Assembly: GCA_009103225.1 (NCBI GenBank)
Contig: RHPI01000003.1
Coordinates: forward strand, 114,609-173,018
Direction: 5' to 3'
DNA length: 58,410 nucleotides
DNA from: Chlorokybus atmophyticus
Lineage: Eukaryota > Streptophyta > Chlorokybophyceae > Chlorokybales > Chlorokybaceae
The notes under the pieces: model-generated
What the model was told of the DNA's origin: nothing
Database searches by the model: none
The model's input: the letters and a program-made list of their open reading frames with translations, nothing else
In this document: in pieces, positions 35,751-47,774 of the stretch
Layout: every line of letters starts with the position of its first letter
How positions within the stretch are numbered: the first letter of the stretch is position 1
Program-made: the position numbers and the translations under genes

Positions 35751-37540
35751 CTACCGGCGAGGTGAGTAGCTGCGCCGAGGAGGGGGTGAAAATCCCCGAG
35801 GTGGTGACCGGCCACGTGTGTAGCGTGGCGGACTCCGCTCTCTATAGCTGGGGGGAGGGCTGCCATAGCGGTCATACCTGGGAGAGTAGCGAGGAGAGCG
35901 GCGGGGAGGAGGGGATGGGCTGCAGGTACAAGTACATTCAGCAACATGCAGAAACTCAGTTCAGTGTGCTTTGCAACTTGCCCCAACAACACACTCTACA
36001 TTGTAATGCAAACCCACCTGCGGCCTCTCCCCCGAGGAGGGCTGAAGTCACGCACACTGCGACGTTCTTCCCTTGCATACTCAACCAGGATGGGGCGACC
36101 GTTGACCTCACTGCAAGGCGCATATTGGCATCATTACAAGGACGATGGTTGTGAGATGGACAGAGGCAGTCAGCTCTATGCCAGGATGCAGCATTCTGCC
36201 TTGCCTGTCTTTTGTTTTCTCCAGAGCTTCAGTTGCATCGTCCTGCAGCTCATACTGAACAAAAGCGTAGTTCTTCCTGATCTGGCATCGGACAAGCTTT
36301 CCAAACTTCTCGTAGATACGTCGCAGATCATCCTCCTTAGTCATCACCGGATCAAAGTTGACGACAAACAAGGTCTTGCTGGGCATGCTGCGGTCTCTGC
36401 GTCCCCCACCACCACCAAACCCCCCACCACCACCTCCACGAGGGGGCCCCATCCCATCATCATCGCGACGCCGGCCTCCTTCACCCTGTCATACACAAGA
36501 GTGAGAACCACTGCTACGCCAATTCCATTGCCTCTATTAATAGCTGCGGAGGATGGAGTAACCGCAGATGCCATGCAAGGCTGTGGTCGGGACAAACTGA
36601 AACCTACCCGAGCCCATTCCACGACAAGCCTGCGCCGTTGGCGACCAAACTCCATGTTGTCCAATGCACGTATGGCATCCTTGGCATCTCGCTCATCAGT
36701 CATGTACACAAAGGCAAAGCCTGCAGGCAAGCAACATGAATGACTCTGTTCGCTTTGCATTGCATCAATGCACAACAACTGCTGTAGAGCTTTGCCAGCT
36801 CTTGCCGACGACCTGCATGTTGCTACTCAGCTCACCATCGACTCCACTATCGCGGCAAGGATACGTCTACTCCAGGCAAAAGGTGAACAAGGCAAAAGAG
36901 AGTGGGACTGCTCTGTATGTACTCAGGACCATGATGATGCCGGGATGCGTGCGTTGGAAGCAAATATGGATTGGAATATGAGGTGAGGACAACGACAACG
37001 CTTTGCGCTGGCTTTGAGGTTTGGGTTTGAGTCACTCAGATGGGGATGATGCATGACAGCAGCAGAAAGATTAGGATGGATGATGGATTGGGGCACTGTC
37101 GTAGGCGACATAGGGAGAAAAGCAGCAAGCCAGCAAGCCATAGGTTTCATCCTGCATTGGTGTTTGGCTCAGCATGGCGTCCAGCCTAGCATTCAGGAAA
37201 AGAGGCGATGACCCAACAAGCAACCGTCGCAATGGCGTGCATGCCCAAGGCTTGACGCATGCAAAAGACTTGTGGGAAAGTACATATATAGAGCGATTGT
37301 TCGGCCAACATCTGGAGCCGGCAGCAAGCAAGCTTGCATGGCTCACATGCGCAGCCAGCGGAGCCAAGCTATGCACCTGAGAGCAATACCTGTCTTCATG
37401 TCGACGCGGTCGACGGCGCCATATTTGGTGAAGAGACGCTCCACCTCGCTGGGCCGGGCCTCATACTCAAAGTTGCCGCAGAAGATGGGTCTCAGAGGGG
37501 GCCCGCCCGGCGCCGCCGCCGGCGCCCCGCCGTCTGACAT
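35751..37540 (-). CDS. RS31: SR splicing factor of the plant RS31/RS40 type
   Basis: Five exons: 37540-37390, 36720-36608, 36485-36205, 36110-36018 and 35919-35751 (268 aa). The first RRM at ~17-86 reads [20 protein letters not shown], then [17 protein letters not shown] and RRLVVEWAR. This is nearly the plant RS31/RS40 sequence (VGNFEYETRQSDLERLF). A Gly-rich hinge ([14 protein letters not shown]) follows. The second RRM ([35 protein letters not shown]) ends [15 protein letters not shown]. The C-terminus is a short RS domain rich in [10 protein letters not shown]-type repeats, ending SYSPRR. The protein should bind pre-mRNA and promote splice-site choice in nuclear speckles. Intron 3 uses a GC donor (AAAGACAG|GCAAGG). 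Intron 1 is long (~670 bp), as in plant SR genes where it is often alternatively spliced. Confidence 0.93.
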
Positions 37541-38003
37541 GGAGAAGGAGGAGAAGGACGAGGGCAAGGAGGAGCAAGGCAGAGTTCACTGCCTGCCTGC
37601 CTGCTGCCCAACCACCACACCTGACGGCACAGCTATTTAGCAACAACAAACCACCACAAGCAAGAACAATACCAATGCGACAACGGCCTCATTCGCACCT
37701 GCCAGCCACCCCGCCGCCGCCGCTGCCGCAGCAACCCTAACCGTCACCAAGCTGCCGACGGCTCACCGGCAAATCCCAAGGTGAGTAAGGTTGATATCAA
37801 CCTGTGGCTAGATTTTGCGTTACTCTGCCCGCTAACACAATCGGATATCTGCAGTTTGCGCTCGTTCTGAGAACCCGAAGCACTGTCTGCCTTTTTGGGT
37901 TGGTGACAATTCCTTCAGCTCTGCGCAGCTCACGCTCTGCGCAGCTCACGCTCTGCTCAGCTTTGAGTTGGTGCTTAGCGCAGATTGCAGCTGCAAGCTG
38001 GCA
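37541..38003. promoter_or_regulatory. Divergent promoter region between SR protein and CD36-like genes
   Basis: 463 bp separate the two start codons. It contains a GCCGCCGCCGCTGCCGC tract and, at ~37917-37962, three near-copies of GCTCTGCGCAGCTCAC arranged in tandem. No TATA box is evident. Both promoters are inferred to lie here. Confidence 0.45.
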
Positions 38004-41000
38004 ATGCAGCGGCGGCTGGTGCTGCTAGGCTTTGGAGCTCTTGGGCTTGCAGGAGCGCTGTTCTTGGTAAGAAGATGTGCTGTGAAAAATTGCATAGGCA
38101 CCTCATTTGCAGAGCATGCCACAGCTTTGCACAGCTGGAGCTCGGCTTGTTATGACATGATTCTGGGCACTTTGCAGTCCTTTTTATGATATAAGCAAAG
38201 CCTGAAATATGAAGTCAGCAAGGTTGAGCTGCTATGTTTTGTCTCTGTGACAATTGTTGTCGACTGGCTCGGCGGCTACCTGGATGAGCAGTGCTTTCAA
38301 GCTTGTGTCAGACTTACTTACTGCTACTACTTACGTGTTGTCAAAACATGTAAGCTGGGCCAGTATTATGGAACCACACTTACCCGCTTCATGCCTTGCA
38401 TAGTTGCTTAGGTCGTCTAGTCGTTGCATTTGCGCACTGAAGAACGTAAAACACTGTCATTATGTTCATGTCAACTCGTGACATTATTTCGCTGCTAAGC
38501 AGCAAGCGCTCTTGAGCAATGCCTGTCTATTTGAACCAGAATTTAGAATAGATGGAACAGAGAGGAGGGTCTCATGTTGTACTGCTTGTACACTCACACT
38601 CACACGCACATGCATATGCACGCCTACACGCCCACGCGCACGCCCACACGCACATGCGCATGCACATGCGCATACACACGCGCATACTCACAACTACACA
38701 CACCAGGTGTTCTTCTCAGTGGTCCCGTACTGGTACGCGTGTCTGGACGATGCTGTAGATGACTCCCGTTCGCTCGCATCCAACCATGCGGGCGGCATTG
38801 AAGCCTTCAAGAATCCTCCTGATGTGAAGAGCTTTGAAGTGAGACCGATTGCTTTCTGGTGATTGTCGACACACTGCTGATCTCATGGAGTTGTTGTGTT
38901 GTGTGGTAGGTGTACTTCTTCAACATCACGAACGTGGATGCAATCTTAGAAGGCGCGCAGCCCGTCGTGGAGGAAGTGGGACCTTATGTGTACACGCGGT
39001 GAGCCTGTCCGACATGTTGTACACATGTTCAACAACCTTGAGGATGAGATGTCATTTGACTATACTATTGGTAAATGTTACTCCACTGCATGTGTGGCAA
39101 CTCTCCTGTGCGGTGACGCGTACACCCACGTGTGCACGCATGTATGCATAAACCGACAGCAGCACAGGCTCACATGTTGAACACGCATGTGACTGCGAGA
39201 GTGCGCACGCGTGCATGCATACATGTGCGTTTTCGTGCGAGCTTACATAAAAGCACACGCATGCATGTGAATGTACATTTGCTGTGCATGCAGCTGTGAG
39301 TGCATACACACTACATACCTTTTTTCCTAACAAGTTTTGGCTTGTGCCCAGTCAAGTGCGCCGCTTCAACCTGTCCTGGTCGGACGGCTCCCGGATCCTC
39401 AGTTACTTTACTGAGGACCGGTTTGAGGTGGCGGAAGGAGGCAGCAGTGATAATGACACGATCGTCACCATCAACCTCGCCTTCCAGGTATGCCATCACA
39501 CATGATGCAAGAGCCCGAGGAAGTGGACATGTATGTATGCATACAGATGTGCATGGGCGTGTAGCGCGCGCGTCTGCATATATGTGTAGATACAGAGATG
39601 CGCGTGTGCAGGTTGCGCATTGTGTGCGTGGTCGCGTGCGTGTCAGTAGCATAACAAATGTGACGCAGACAAGCTTGCCCCTGCCTTCCTTCAAGTACAC
39701 GACTGCATGGTTTACATGCAGGAGTTGGTGGCCCAGGCCAAGCTAGCAGGGCCAGCGGTGTATGCGTCATTGAACAGACTGAAGCCGTCAATTCAACAAA
39801 AAGACTTGCTTTTTGTCGCGCGGCCAGCAAGGGACTTAACATTTGGGTAAGTAAGGAATCGAGACCAGTGTCGTCGTTGCTGCCTGCTTGTTGCGAGTAT
39901 GATATCTGCACATAGTTGTGCTTGAACAGGTATGAAGACCCGCTGTTGCTTGAGATCAAAGCTATTGCGAAGTTGGATTACGTTGATGCTTGGGTTCCCG
40001 GCTTGAGTGGTCGCAATGCAACAGAGATAAGCGTAAGCATGTGCGAGTTCTGGGTGTTTCATCACAGGCACACATAGCTAAACACGCGCAACTTGTGAAA
40101 CAACATATAGTGACGGGCAACCAAACCCAAACACTAGTAGACATGCCGCGAGAGGAAACTTTCATGAAGCGTAGCAAGTAAGGTCATGTCAGTTTGTGGC
40201 AGTCTGATTTGCCGATGCTCAGGACGCAGCGTTGCGCGTAAGGACGAGTCGAGGACGACCCTCGTTGGCGAGCGAGCTCGTGGAATGGCGAGGCATGGAC
40301 CGCGTGGAATGCTGCCAGCTGCTGCCTTGCCCCCCAAATATGTGAGTGTTACCTGTTGTTTGCTCGCTATTTTTCGTGTTGCAGATGCGGCTCTTGTGGT
40401 TTCTCTTTTGTCTGATGCCTGATGCATGTGCAGCTTGACTTATGTCTGGGATGATCACGATGGTGTTGTGGACGGCACTGATGGCACCCGCTTCAGACGC
40501 TACTTGCAGGTTTGTTTCTTTTACTACTATTTACTCAAAAAGGGTGCGCGCTAATCTGTGATTTGCATGCATGCATCACCAATCATATCAAGTGATACCT
40601 GTTTGACTGACTATTCAGACAGGAGACAAGGTGAAGGTGTTCGTGGAGCCGTTGTACCGCGCACAAGAATTTGTCAATGTGAAGGGCGAGTACATCAACC
40701 ATGAGGTGAGGCGCTCGTGCGTGTGTGCGCGTGACAGCATTATGTGGAGGCCAAGCACCAGCTCTTCAAGTTGCGCCTTTCTCAATCTCAGGGCGTGCGA
40801 CTGCTGAATTTCTCCATGTCTGCGCCTTCCTCAAGAACATCACCATCATCGCTCATGGAGGTTGGCGCGTGCTGGCGCGGCGCGGCCGTGGCGCTCAGCA
40901 AGGCGCACTTCCTGGACTCGGATGAGAGGGTGAGTTTAGCTTACGCAACACCACATCATGTTGTTGTCGGGCAGAACGTGTTGCAATGTGCGTGATGTGT

Positions 41001-42184
41001 GTATAAGTTATGTTATGATAGTTGCCGAATGTCGTTGATGGTCTCGATTGGTGTGCACTCGTCTTGGCTTGCAATGCATGCATCATGGATGACCTTGCAA
41101 TTGTATGATGTATATATTGCTTGTGTGTCTGTGGCGCAAGTCACCCAATGATGTCTATGCTATGAACAGGGTAAACTTATAGTGTTGCCAGTTACTTGTT
41201 CATGTTTATAGTCCTTTGTCACATGCAGATAGCGCGAGACGTGCAGGGCATGTCTCCACCTACGCGTAGCGTACATGATACGTTTGTTGCAGTAGAGCCG
41301 ATCACAGGTCTCACCATGCTTTCCCATCGACGCCTTCAGGTACATGTCAGATACCACACATATCTTACTCGCACATCAGAGTCATGCAGAAACATTGTCA
41401 ATATCGGGTTCTTGTGAGCAGGTGAATACGCGCGTCGCGTCTTTTGATGTTGCGGGGACTGCATGGTTCCCTGCCCTTGCTCACCCCCGCTGGGTGCCTC
41501 TTGCGTGGTTTGATGAGGGGACGGGCGCCAGCACCTATCAATTTCGCTATGCGGTGAGACGTCATGATGCATTGGATTCACATCTTTGCAGTGGTCTGTG
41601 TCACACATTCTTGCGCACTTGGGCCAATTTTCCGTCACATGGATGGTGGTGACTGTCGCAACCATTTGCATGTGTTGGTTGGCACATGGGCCAACTAATG
41701 TATGTAAGACAACAAACATGTATGCACATCGGCTCGCCAGATGATGTTCTAACGCTTATTGCATACCATTGTCTGGGGATGAGTCCAGCCCGACAGGGTT
41801 AGGACAAAGTACATGGAAAGCCCTGTGTAAAGCAAAGCTGAGTGTCGTGTTACCCGCTTGCAGGTGCAAAGGCCAATGTTGGTGCTGCATTATGCGCAGT
41901 GGGGATTGTGCGTGGCGGCACTGCTGTTTGCAATGGCTGGCGCTGCATGCCTGACCCACGCAACAATGTACAGATTGAGCCACCGCTACAAGCACCACTT
42001 CAAACAGTCCCGCGTGAAGCAGCAGCACCATCACCAACACCACCATCATCGGCACAAACCAACTGGCGACCACCAACAGAGTGCTGCGGAGAAGCACCAT
42101 GGCGTTTCAAATGCCGACGCATTGACGCAGCCACTTATGCCAGAGGCTCCAGAAGAGGAGAGACCTGTAGAGGCGGCGGTGTAA
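38004..42184 (+). CDS. CD36/LIMP-2/SR-B family membrane protein
   Basis: Thirteen exons: 38004-38066, 38707-38838, 38910-38998, 39352-39487, 39722-39846, 39930-40032, 40223-40341, 40434-40509, 40619-40705, 40792-40929, 41229-41339, 41422-41553 and 41864-42184. All phases fit (543 aa, close to the family's ~480-530). A short N-terminal tail and membrane anchor (RRLVLLGFGALGLAGALFL) lead into the large ectodomain. Landmarks in order are VYFFNITNVDAI, PVVEEVGPYVYTR (the most diagnostic), FGYEDPLL, VDGTDGTRF and a Cys-containing ALSKAHFLD segment (compare LSxPHF). A second anchor (WGLCVAALLFAMAGAACL) and a His/Gln-rich cytosolic tail (HHHQHHHHRH) end it. The family moves lipids or binds ligands at plasma membrane or lysosomes; the ligand here is unknown. 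Introns carry long impure CA/GT tracts. Confidence 0.9.
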
Positions 42185-42717
42185 GGTGTATGCAACCGCA
42201 CTCGTGCATGTTTGTGTCGATATGTGCATATAACTCTCTGCTGCATGACGATGATTGCAGCAACCAGTTTTGTAGGATACTGTAGTGAGTGTATACTTGC
42301 CCTTGTGGTTAGAGTTCAATACTCGGCCATATAGAAGCCTTCACACACTTGTTAGTCTGCCAAGATTGTGGGTGGGGTGGGGTGGGGTGGGTGAGCATAG
42401 CACACTCGCTGTGCAAGCCACATAAAGGATCCAGCTTGCTTGTGAAACCGTCCCAACACTGGGAATCAGTGTTTAACACAGGAGGCCCCCTCTCAGCATT
42501 AGGTATCATACAATCAAACCCTGAACAGCTGTCAGGGCTTCAGAAGATTCCCCATTGTAGGATGTGCATTTTTACCGAGTACGCCCATCCACAACGCGGG
42601 CATGACTCTCTTGTGTAGTACACACTTGTAACCAGTATAGCTATAGAACCTTTGCCGAAGCCCGCGCATCTACAAACTATGCTCTACAAACACTTTGTAC
42701 GCCTGAATGCTGAGCCA
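42185..42717. other. Convergent intergenic space with GGGGT repeats
   Basis: This is the 3' flank of the CD36-like (+) and bromodomain (-) genes. A short GGTGGGGTGGGGTGGGGTGG run lies at ~42369-42391. An inverted CCCTGA..GCTGTCAGGG motif follows at ~42520. No gene is seen. Confidence 0.6.
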
Positions 42718-45700
42718 TCACAAGCACGCAACAGTACCGCTGCCTTTCGCTGGCTGCCGCCAGCAGCACGCAACATTATCATAAACCATGCCCGGCTGCG
42801 GGGGCGCCGAAGGCTGCTTCACGCTTGCACCAGCTGGCTGCGCTGATGATGATGCCAATGCTGGCACAGAGAGTCCAAGCCAGCTGAGGATGGCCGCCTC
42901 CGTGTGCTGTGTGTCATCTCTCGGCGAGATGGCTGTTGCAGCCTGCAGCGGTTTTAAAGTTGTTTGCCCGAGCCGCTGGAAAGGTCCACCGAGCCAGAAC
43001 TTGCTCAACTCCAGCACTTCGGTGCTGGCTGCCTTTGGTGGAAGTTTGAACCCTGGAGGCACCGGACGCCCCCGAGGACTTTGCATCTGCACCTCGATCA
43101 CTTCAAGGAACTCGTCATCATCCGGGCCACCAGTCTATGTTAAGTCCATCGTTAGCAATGTTGTGCCGCAGCAGTACGCACATGGGAGAACTTATGCATC
43201 AGTAGTCATGCATGTGCGCGCATCCGTGCGTTGCAGCATACAGACAGGCAATGGAGCACGCGATGCTAATGAATGGGTGGAGATCTGTCACATGCCAGAA
43301 ATTATGCAGCCACAAACTATTGAAGAAATTGATGCATCGTACCGGAGATGAATCACCAGCGCCTCTCCTAGTTCTGCCCTCGGTCTGCATCAACCTTGCG
43401 GCCCTCTCCTCAGGTGTCAACGGTTTTCTGAACATTGGTTTGCGCTCCAGGCGTGGACCACCTTAGCAGCAGGCACAAATTGCATCAGGTGTAGTGTCAC
43501 TAGACAGCTCACTTCAAGATGCGTCATGCTGATCGTGTGTACATACCAGGAACAATGATGGCTTCACCAGCAGCAACACGCGCCTCCATCTCTTTTACAT
43601 GCTCGGTGGTCCTGCCCAGGTTCTTGCGCATGGCCTCGACCCACGCAGCGGCCTCCTTACCAGAGACCTCAATCATGATCTGGTCTGCAGTTTCAACAAT
43701 GTCATGCAAAGTGAGTCAGAGCAGAAGTGTCACAGTTGTGGCGCGCGGTTGCAATGCTGTGCACCTGATGACAATAGCTGACCATCCTCTCCAAGTGGAA
43801 CCTCATCAGGTTCTGTGGCTTCAAGCTGAGAAACAGCACAACATGGTCGGTCGATTTCACCAACCGTACCATGCATACTGGAGAGCGAGCACAGCAACAC
43901 TACAGATCTATGACAATTGCGCTGTATATATACAGGTGCAACATACGTGCGCACACGCCCATGAACACGCCCATGCACACGCGCGTGTGCATGTGCGTGT
44001 TCACACACATGTAGGCTATATGTGTTTGTCAGCGCATTTGTATGTGAATGCGCATGTGTGTGTTGAGCATAAGCCAACGCACCTGCACAGTTGGTGCCTC
44101 CCCAGGCTTGTAGGCAAAGTTGTTGGTAAGGGTGAGCTTTTTCCTGCGCACCTAAAACACAATTGCCGTCATGGTACTCATAAAGACGCTACATGCAGCA
44201 CAGACTACTAGATGCCTCTCTGCAAAAGGATTGGAGGCGTCAGTATGAAGGCACACGCACTTAGCCAACAGCATGCAAAACCAGCATACCTGTTCGCAAA
44301 CAATGCAACGGCAGTCCACTTTGTGATGTGCAGTGCCCACGGCCCAGCTCTTTGACACCCGTTCCTCATCACCGCGCTTCTTCTTCCTCGCCTTCTCAAT
44401 CTCCGCAGGCGTCTGAATCCTAATCTTCACCTTCTGTGGAGGCTGTATGGGCACTGAACAACGCCCAACAAGACAGTCAGGTACAGCTTCTTCTCAAGGT
44501 CACCCAATAATGCATCACAGTTGCAAGGACAAGTGACTAGAGCCATCCAGGTGGCAAACTCAGTGAGACTTGCGCAAGCTACTTGTAACCACGAACAATA
44601 GCTCTCAACCATAGTGACCAGCACTCAGTCAGCTGTTGCAAAGGCATCACCAACTCAATGACGGGCATCCTGACTAACTGCTAGTGTACCGGGTTCTGGC
44701 TTGGGTAGAGGTGGCGGGGATGGTTTCGGCTTTGACTTGCTTTTCTCTTTATCACTACCACCCTTGTCCTTGTTCTCTTTGCTGCTCTTACTCTTGCTCC
44801 CGGATGCTTTGACCTCATCCTCGAGACCCGTAATCCCCTCACGCTCGCCACCTTCCTCTTTCTTAGTCTTATTCTTCTTCTCATCCATGCCGGCCGTTTC
44901 AGCTTCCTCCTCACCCTTCAAGCGTCCTGGCTTTGAGGCTTTATTGGCATCCTCATTGAGCTCTGGCTTTGGTGCTTTACATGAATCCATGTCACCACCT
45001 TTGCTCTTGCTAGCCACAACCTTCTCCTTTTTGCTGCTGGTGTCTTTGCCTGCTACTGTCTTTGAGGTGGACGGCTCGGGCACAGAAGCCTCTGTTGGCA
45101 GGCCAGCCTTGCTCCAGAACTGCCGACATAAATGGTTAGATGCACGCAGCACAACCAAGTGCTCGTGCTCATGAGACAAGCAAGGAGGCGTCCACTGCTG
45201 GTCGTATGCGTACACAGCAACACTGTCAAACCAAGAAGACAGTGTCGACATTTGTGCAGATGTGCAAACATCAAACATGCTGAGTAGATTACTGACCTTA
45301 TTAAACTTCTTCTGGGCCCCTTTGCAAAGTTCCATAATGGGATCATACGGATTGTTGTATATAGCGCAGTTGCTCCAAACCTGCACAGGAACAGTATAAG
45401 CACACCTGTTGTTCAAAATTGGAACATTGTAATGCATGCATGTCACACCTTGTGCACGTGCTCGAGGACCTCAAGAGGACTCCGATACACTCCCTGCCGT
45501 AGATTCTTGTCTACGGTGCTCAGGTCCATGGGTTCTTTGACCACATCAAAGTAATCGGGGATGCCCATGCCTACTGGGTCAACCTGCATGAGGTGGCGTG
45601 TTGTACAGTACTCCAAAGATTACGTCATACAGCTACCAATGACAACAAGGTCTTGCGATGCAGAACCATCTCATACCGGTTCATTGAAGGGTGCTGCTTC

Positions 45701-46629
45701 GGGCGCAGCCATTGTTTGTTTGAGCACATCCTGGCACCGCTGCAACTCCTGGGCGAAGTCCTCGCCCTTGCTTTTCTTGATGTGATCCTGGTTTGATGCC
45801 TTGGTAGAGCCACCTTTGGCCTTCATAGAGATTGCAAATACCGCAATGAGGATGTGCATACAACTTCATGCGCGTGGTGGACCTGTTGATGCATATACCT
45901 GCAGTACACATTGGCTCAACGTGTGCGTACCGGCTGCGATGGACGGTGTGGCGCACTGGGCTCTGCCGATGCTGCTTTGGCGGAGGGCTTGGAAGGCCGC
46001 TTTAAAGGTGGTGGAGAAGGTGGTGGAGACGAGTCTGCTGCCTTTCTCTTCTTGTTTGCTGGCTTTGTCTCGGCTTCACCTCTGGCATCAAGTAAAGCTT
46101 CCAGTGCTGGTTCTTGAAGTTGATTGTCGCTTCCTGTCACCAGCTTCTTGCTTTTCAACTTCAGTTTTGGAAGCAATTGCGACAGTGGATGATCCCCATC
46201 TTTCTTCTCTTCCACCTCCTGTTTTGGTTGCTTTGCTGGTGGCTTCCTGTTGCGCAACTCTGGCTCAGGACTTGCCTCGCGCGTTGGCTTCTCTGTTTCA
46301 AGTGCTTTCCGCTTGGGGGCGGACTTGGCCTCAACCAGTTTGGCTTTTGTGGGCTTGCTGCTGACTCGAGCCTCTTGTGGTGGCTGTTCAACACTATCTG
46401 TACTTGAATGCTGTTTGGACACACGTTTGGCAACAGCCGCTGGTTGCTCCTCTTCTTCTGCTCGCTGCTGTCGTGTTGATGTTGATGGTTTCTTCTTGGT
46501 TGCTGCACTAGCCGGTTCGACTCTAGCGCCTCCCTCGTCTTTCTGGCTCTTGTCCCCGTGTTTTCCTGGCTTCTTCTCGTGTACTTCTAACTGTGGACTG
46601 TCCTCTCGCAGCTTGTGCCTCAACTTCAT
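42718..46629 (-). CDS. Bromodomain protein
   Basis: Eleven exons: 46629-45931, 45820-45677, 45583-45449, 45380-45297, 45119-44690, 44453-44290, 44151-44083, 43825-43783, 43684-43547, 43461-43343 and 43134-42718 (813 aa). The first ~230 residues are a Lys/Pro/Ser-rich disordered region with several basic KRKA-type nuclear signals. Residues ~245-358 form a bromodomain: [10 protein letters not shown], then [34 protein letters not shown] (the Asn that contacts acetyl-lysine) and [11 protein letters not shown] Lys/Glu-rich linker follows. Then come [19 protein letters not shown], a compact CRCIVC cysteine cluster, [13 protein letters not shown] and a Pro-rich C-terminus. It should read acetylated histones in the nucleus. 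I see no AAA, PHD or clear NET domain, so assignment to BET/GTE or to the SWI/SNF-type BRD class is open. Confidence 0.88.
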
Positions 46630-47774
46630 GTTGCCAGACTCAACTCATGTCACATATGCCGCTGGCACCTGCAAAGCAACTCATTGTGACATCGCATATA
46701 CTTCCAGCGATTGTTGGCGTTTGCAGCAGGCCTACAAACCAGGAGCACTGAGTGCCCTTCTATAATCGTCTTAAACTCAATGTAAAAGCATTGTCCTGGC
46801 CTCATTGGATCCAACTGTTACTCAGCAATGCAAGCTCAACCACACGCAACTCTGCTTGCAAAAGTCTGCGTCAAGGGCACATGGGCCGACCTTGTACTGG
46901 TTGGACCCAATGCTGGTGAGGTACAAATGCCCCTAACTTAACAACTGCCAATGGCGCAACGAAGACGGAGACCAGGTGTGCGACAAAGAGAACACGGCGT
47001 AAACAGTCAACCATACCTCCCGTCAGTACAGTTACAACCAACAGTGCAAGGAGGCGATATTAACGCAAAAGGCAGCAGTGATCACGAAGTTGCTTAAAGG
47101 GGATTGCGCATACAAATGTAACCACTGCAAGATCAATTATCTCAACGCAAGTTTATGAATTTTCACAATGACGCAGATGGTGTGGACTTGATAGTTGGTG
47201 GAGCAAAGGAGGAATAAGCTTACCATGCTTCCACTATGGTGAGTACTTGTAACCAAGCCAGCATCAAACAGCAAGCAGTAATGTCTGCCCCCCACTTCCG
47301 CAACGGTCCCAGCGACACACAACGCTCAAGCAGCAGGCAAGCCAACGGATTGAACCAAGGCTGGCCCTTCAGCTCCCTCCCAGCATGCACCCAGCCAAAT
47401 TCCCTTCCAGCAGCTGCTTGAACCAGGTGCACAAAGCTTCAGCACGCCCAAGACAGCTCTGTGGGCCGCACAGCGCAGCTCAGCTTACTGCAGCTCAGTA
47501 GTAGCGCAACTCCGTCTCCAACTTGCCGCCGCTGCTGTGTAACTTACGCCTCAGCCTGGCGAAACAGGCAACCTCGAATTTAGAACCTCGGAGTTCCATG
47601 CTTGCCGCCACAAGTTTCGTGAAATGGCGGCCGAGTTCATGCAGCAAATGCCGAAAACGTGAAAATGGTCAGACCTCTAGATTAAGTGATTGTGGTCCAA
47701 AATCTGGATCGGATAATCACAAAACGTGGTTCTCCTGCACATTTTGCAAGAACGACCACAGTGTGTAGGAGACA
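46630..47774. other. Divergent intergenic region
   Basis: It lies head-to-head between the bromodomain (-) and M41-like (+) genes. Short frames exist on both strands (for example - 47220-47432), but none has splice support or a family motif. The 47420-47770 part should contain the promoter of the M41-like gene. Its start codon sits just after GAGACA and begins a GCGGCGGCGGCG tract. Confidence 0.45.
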
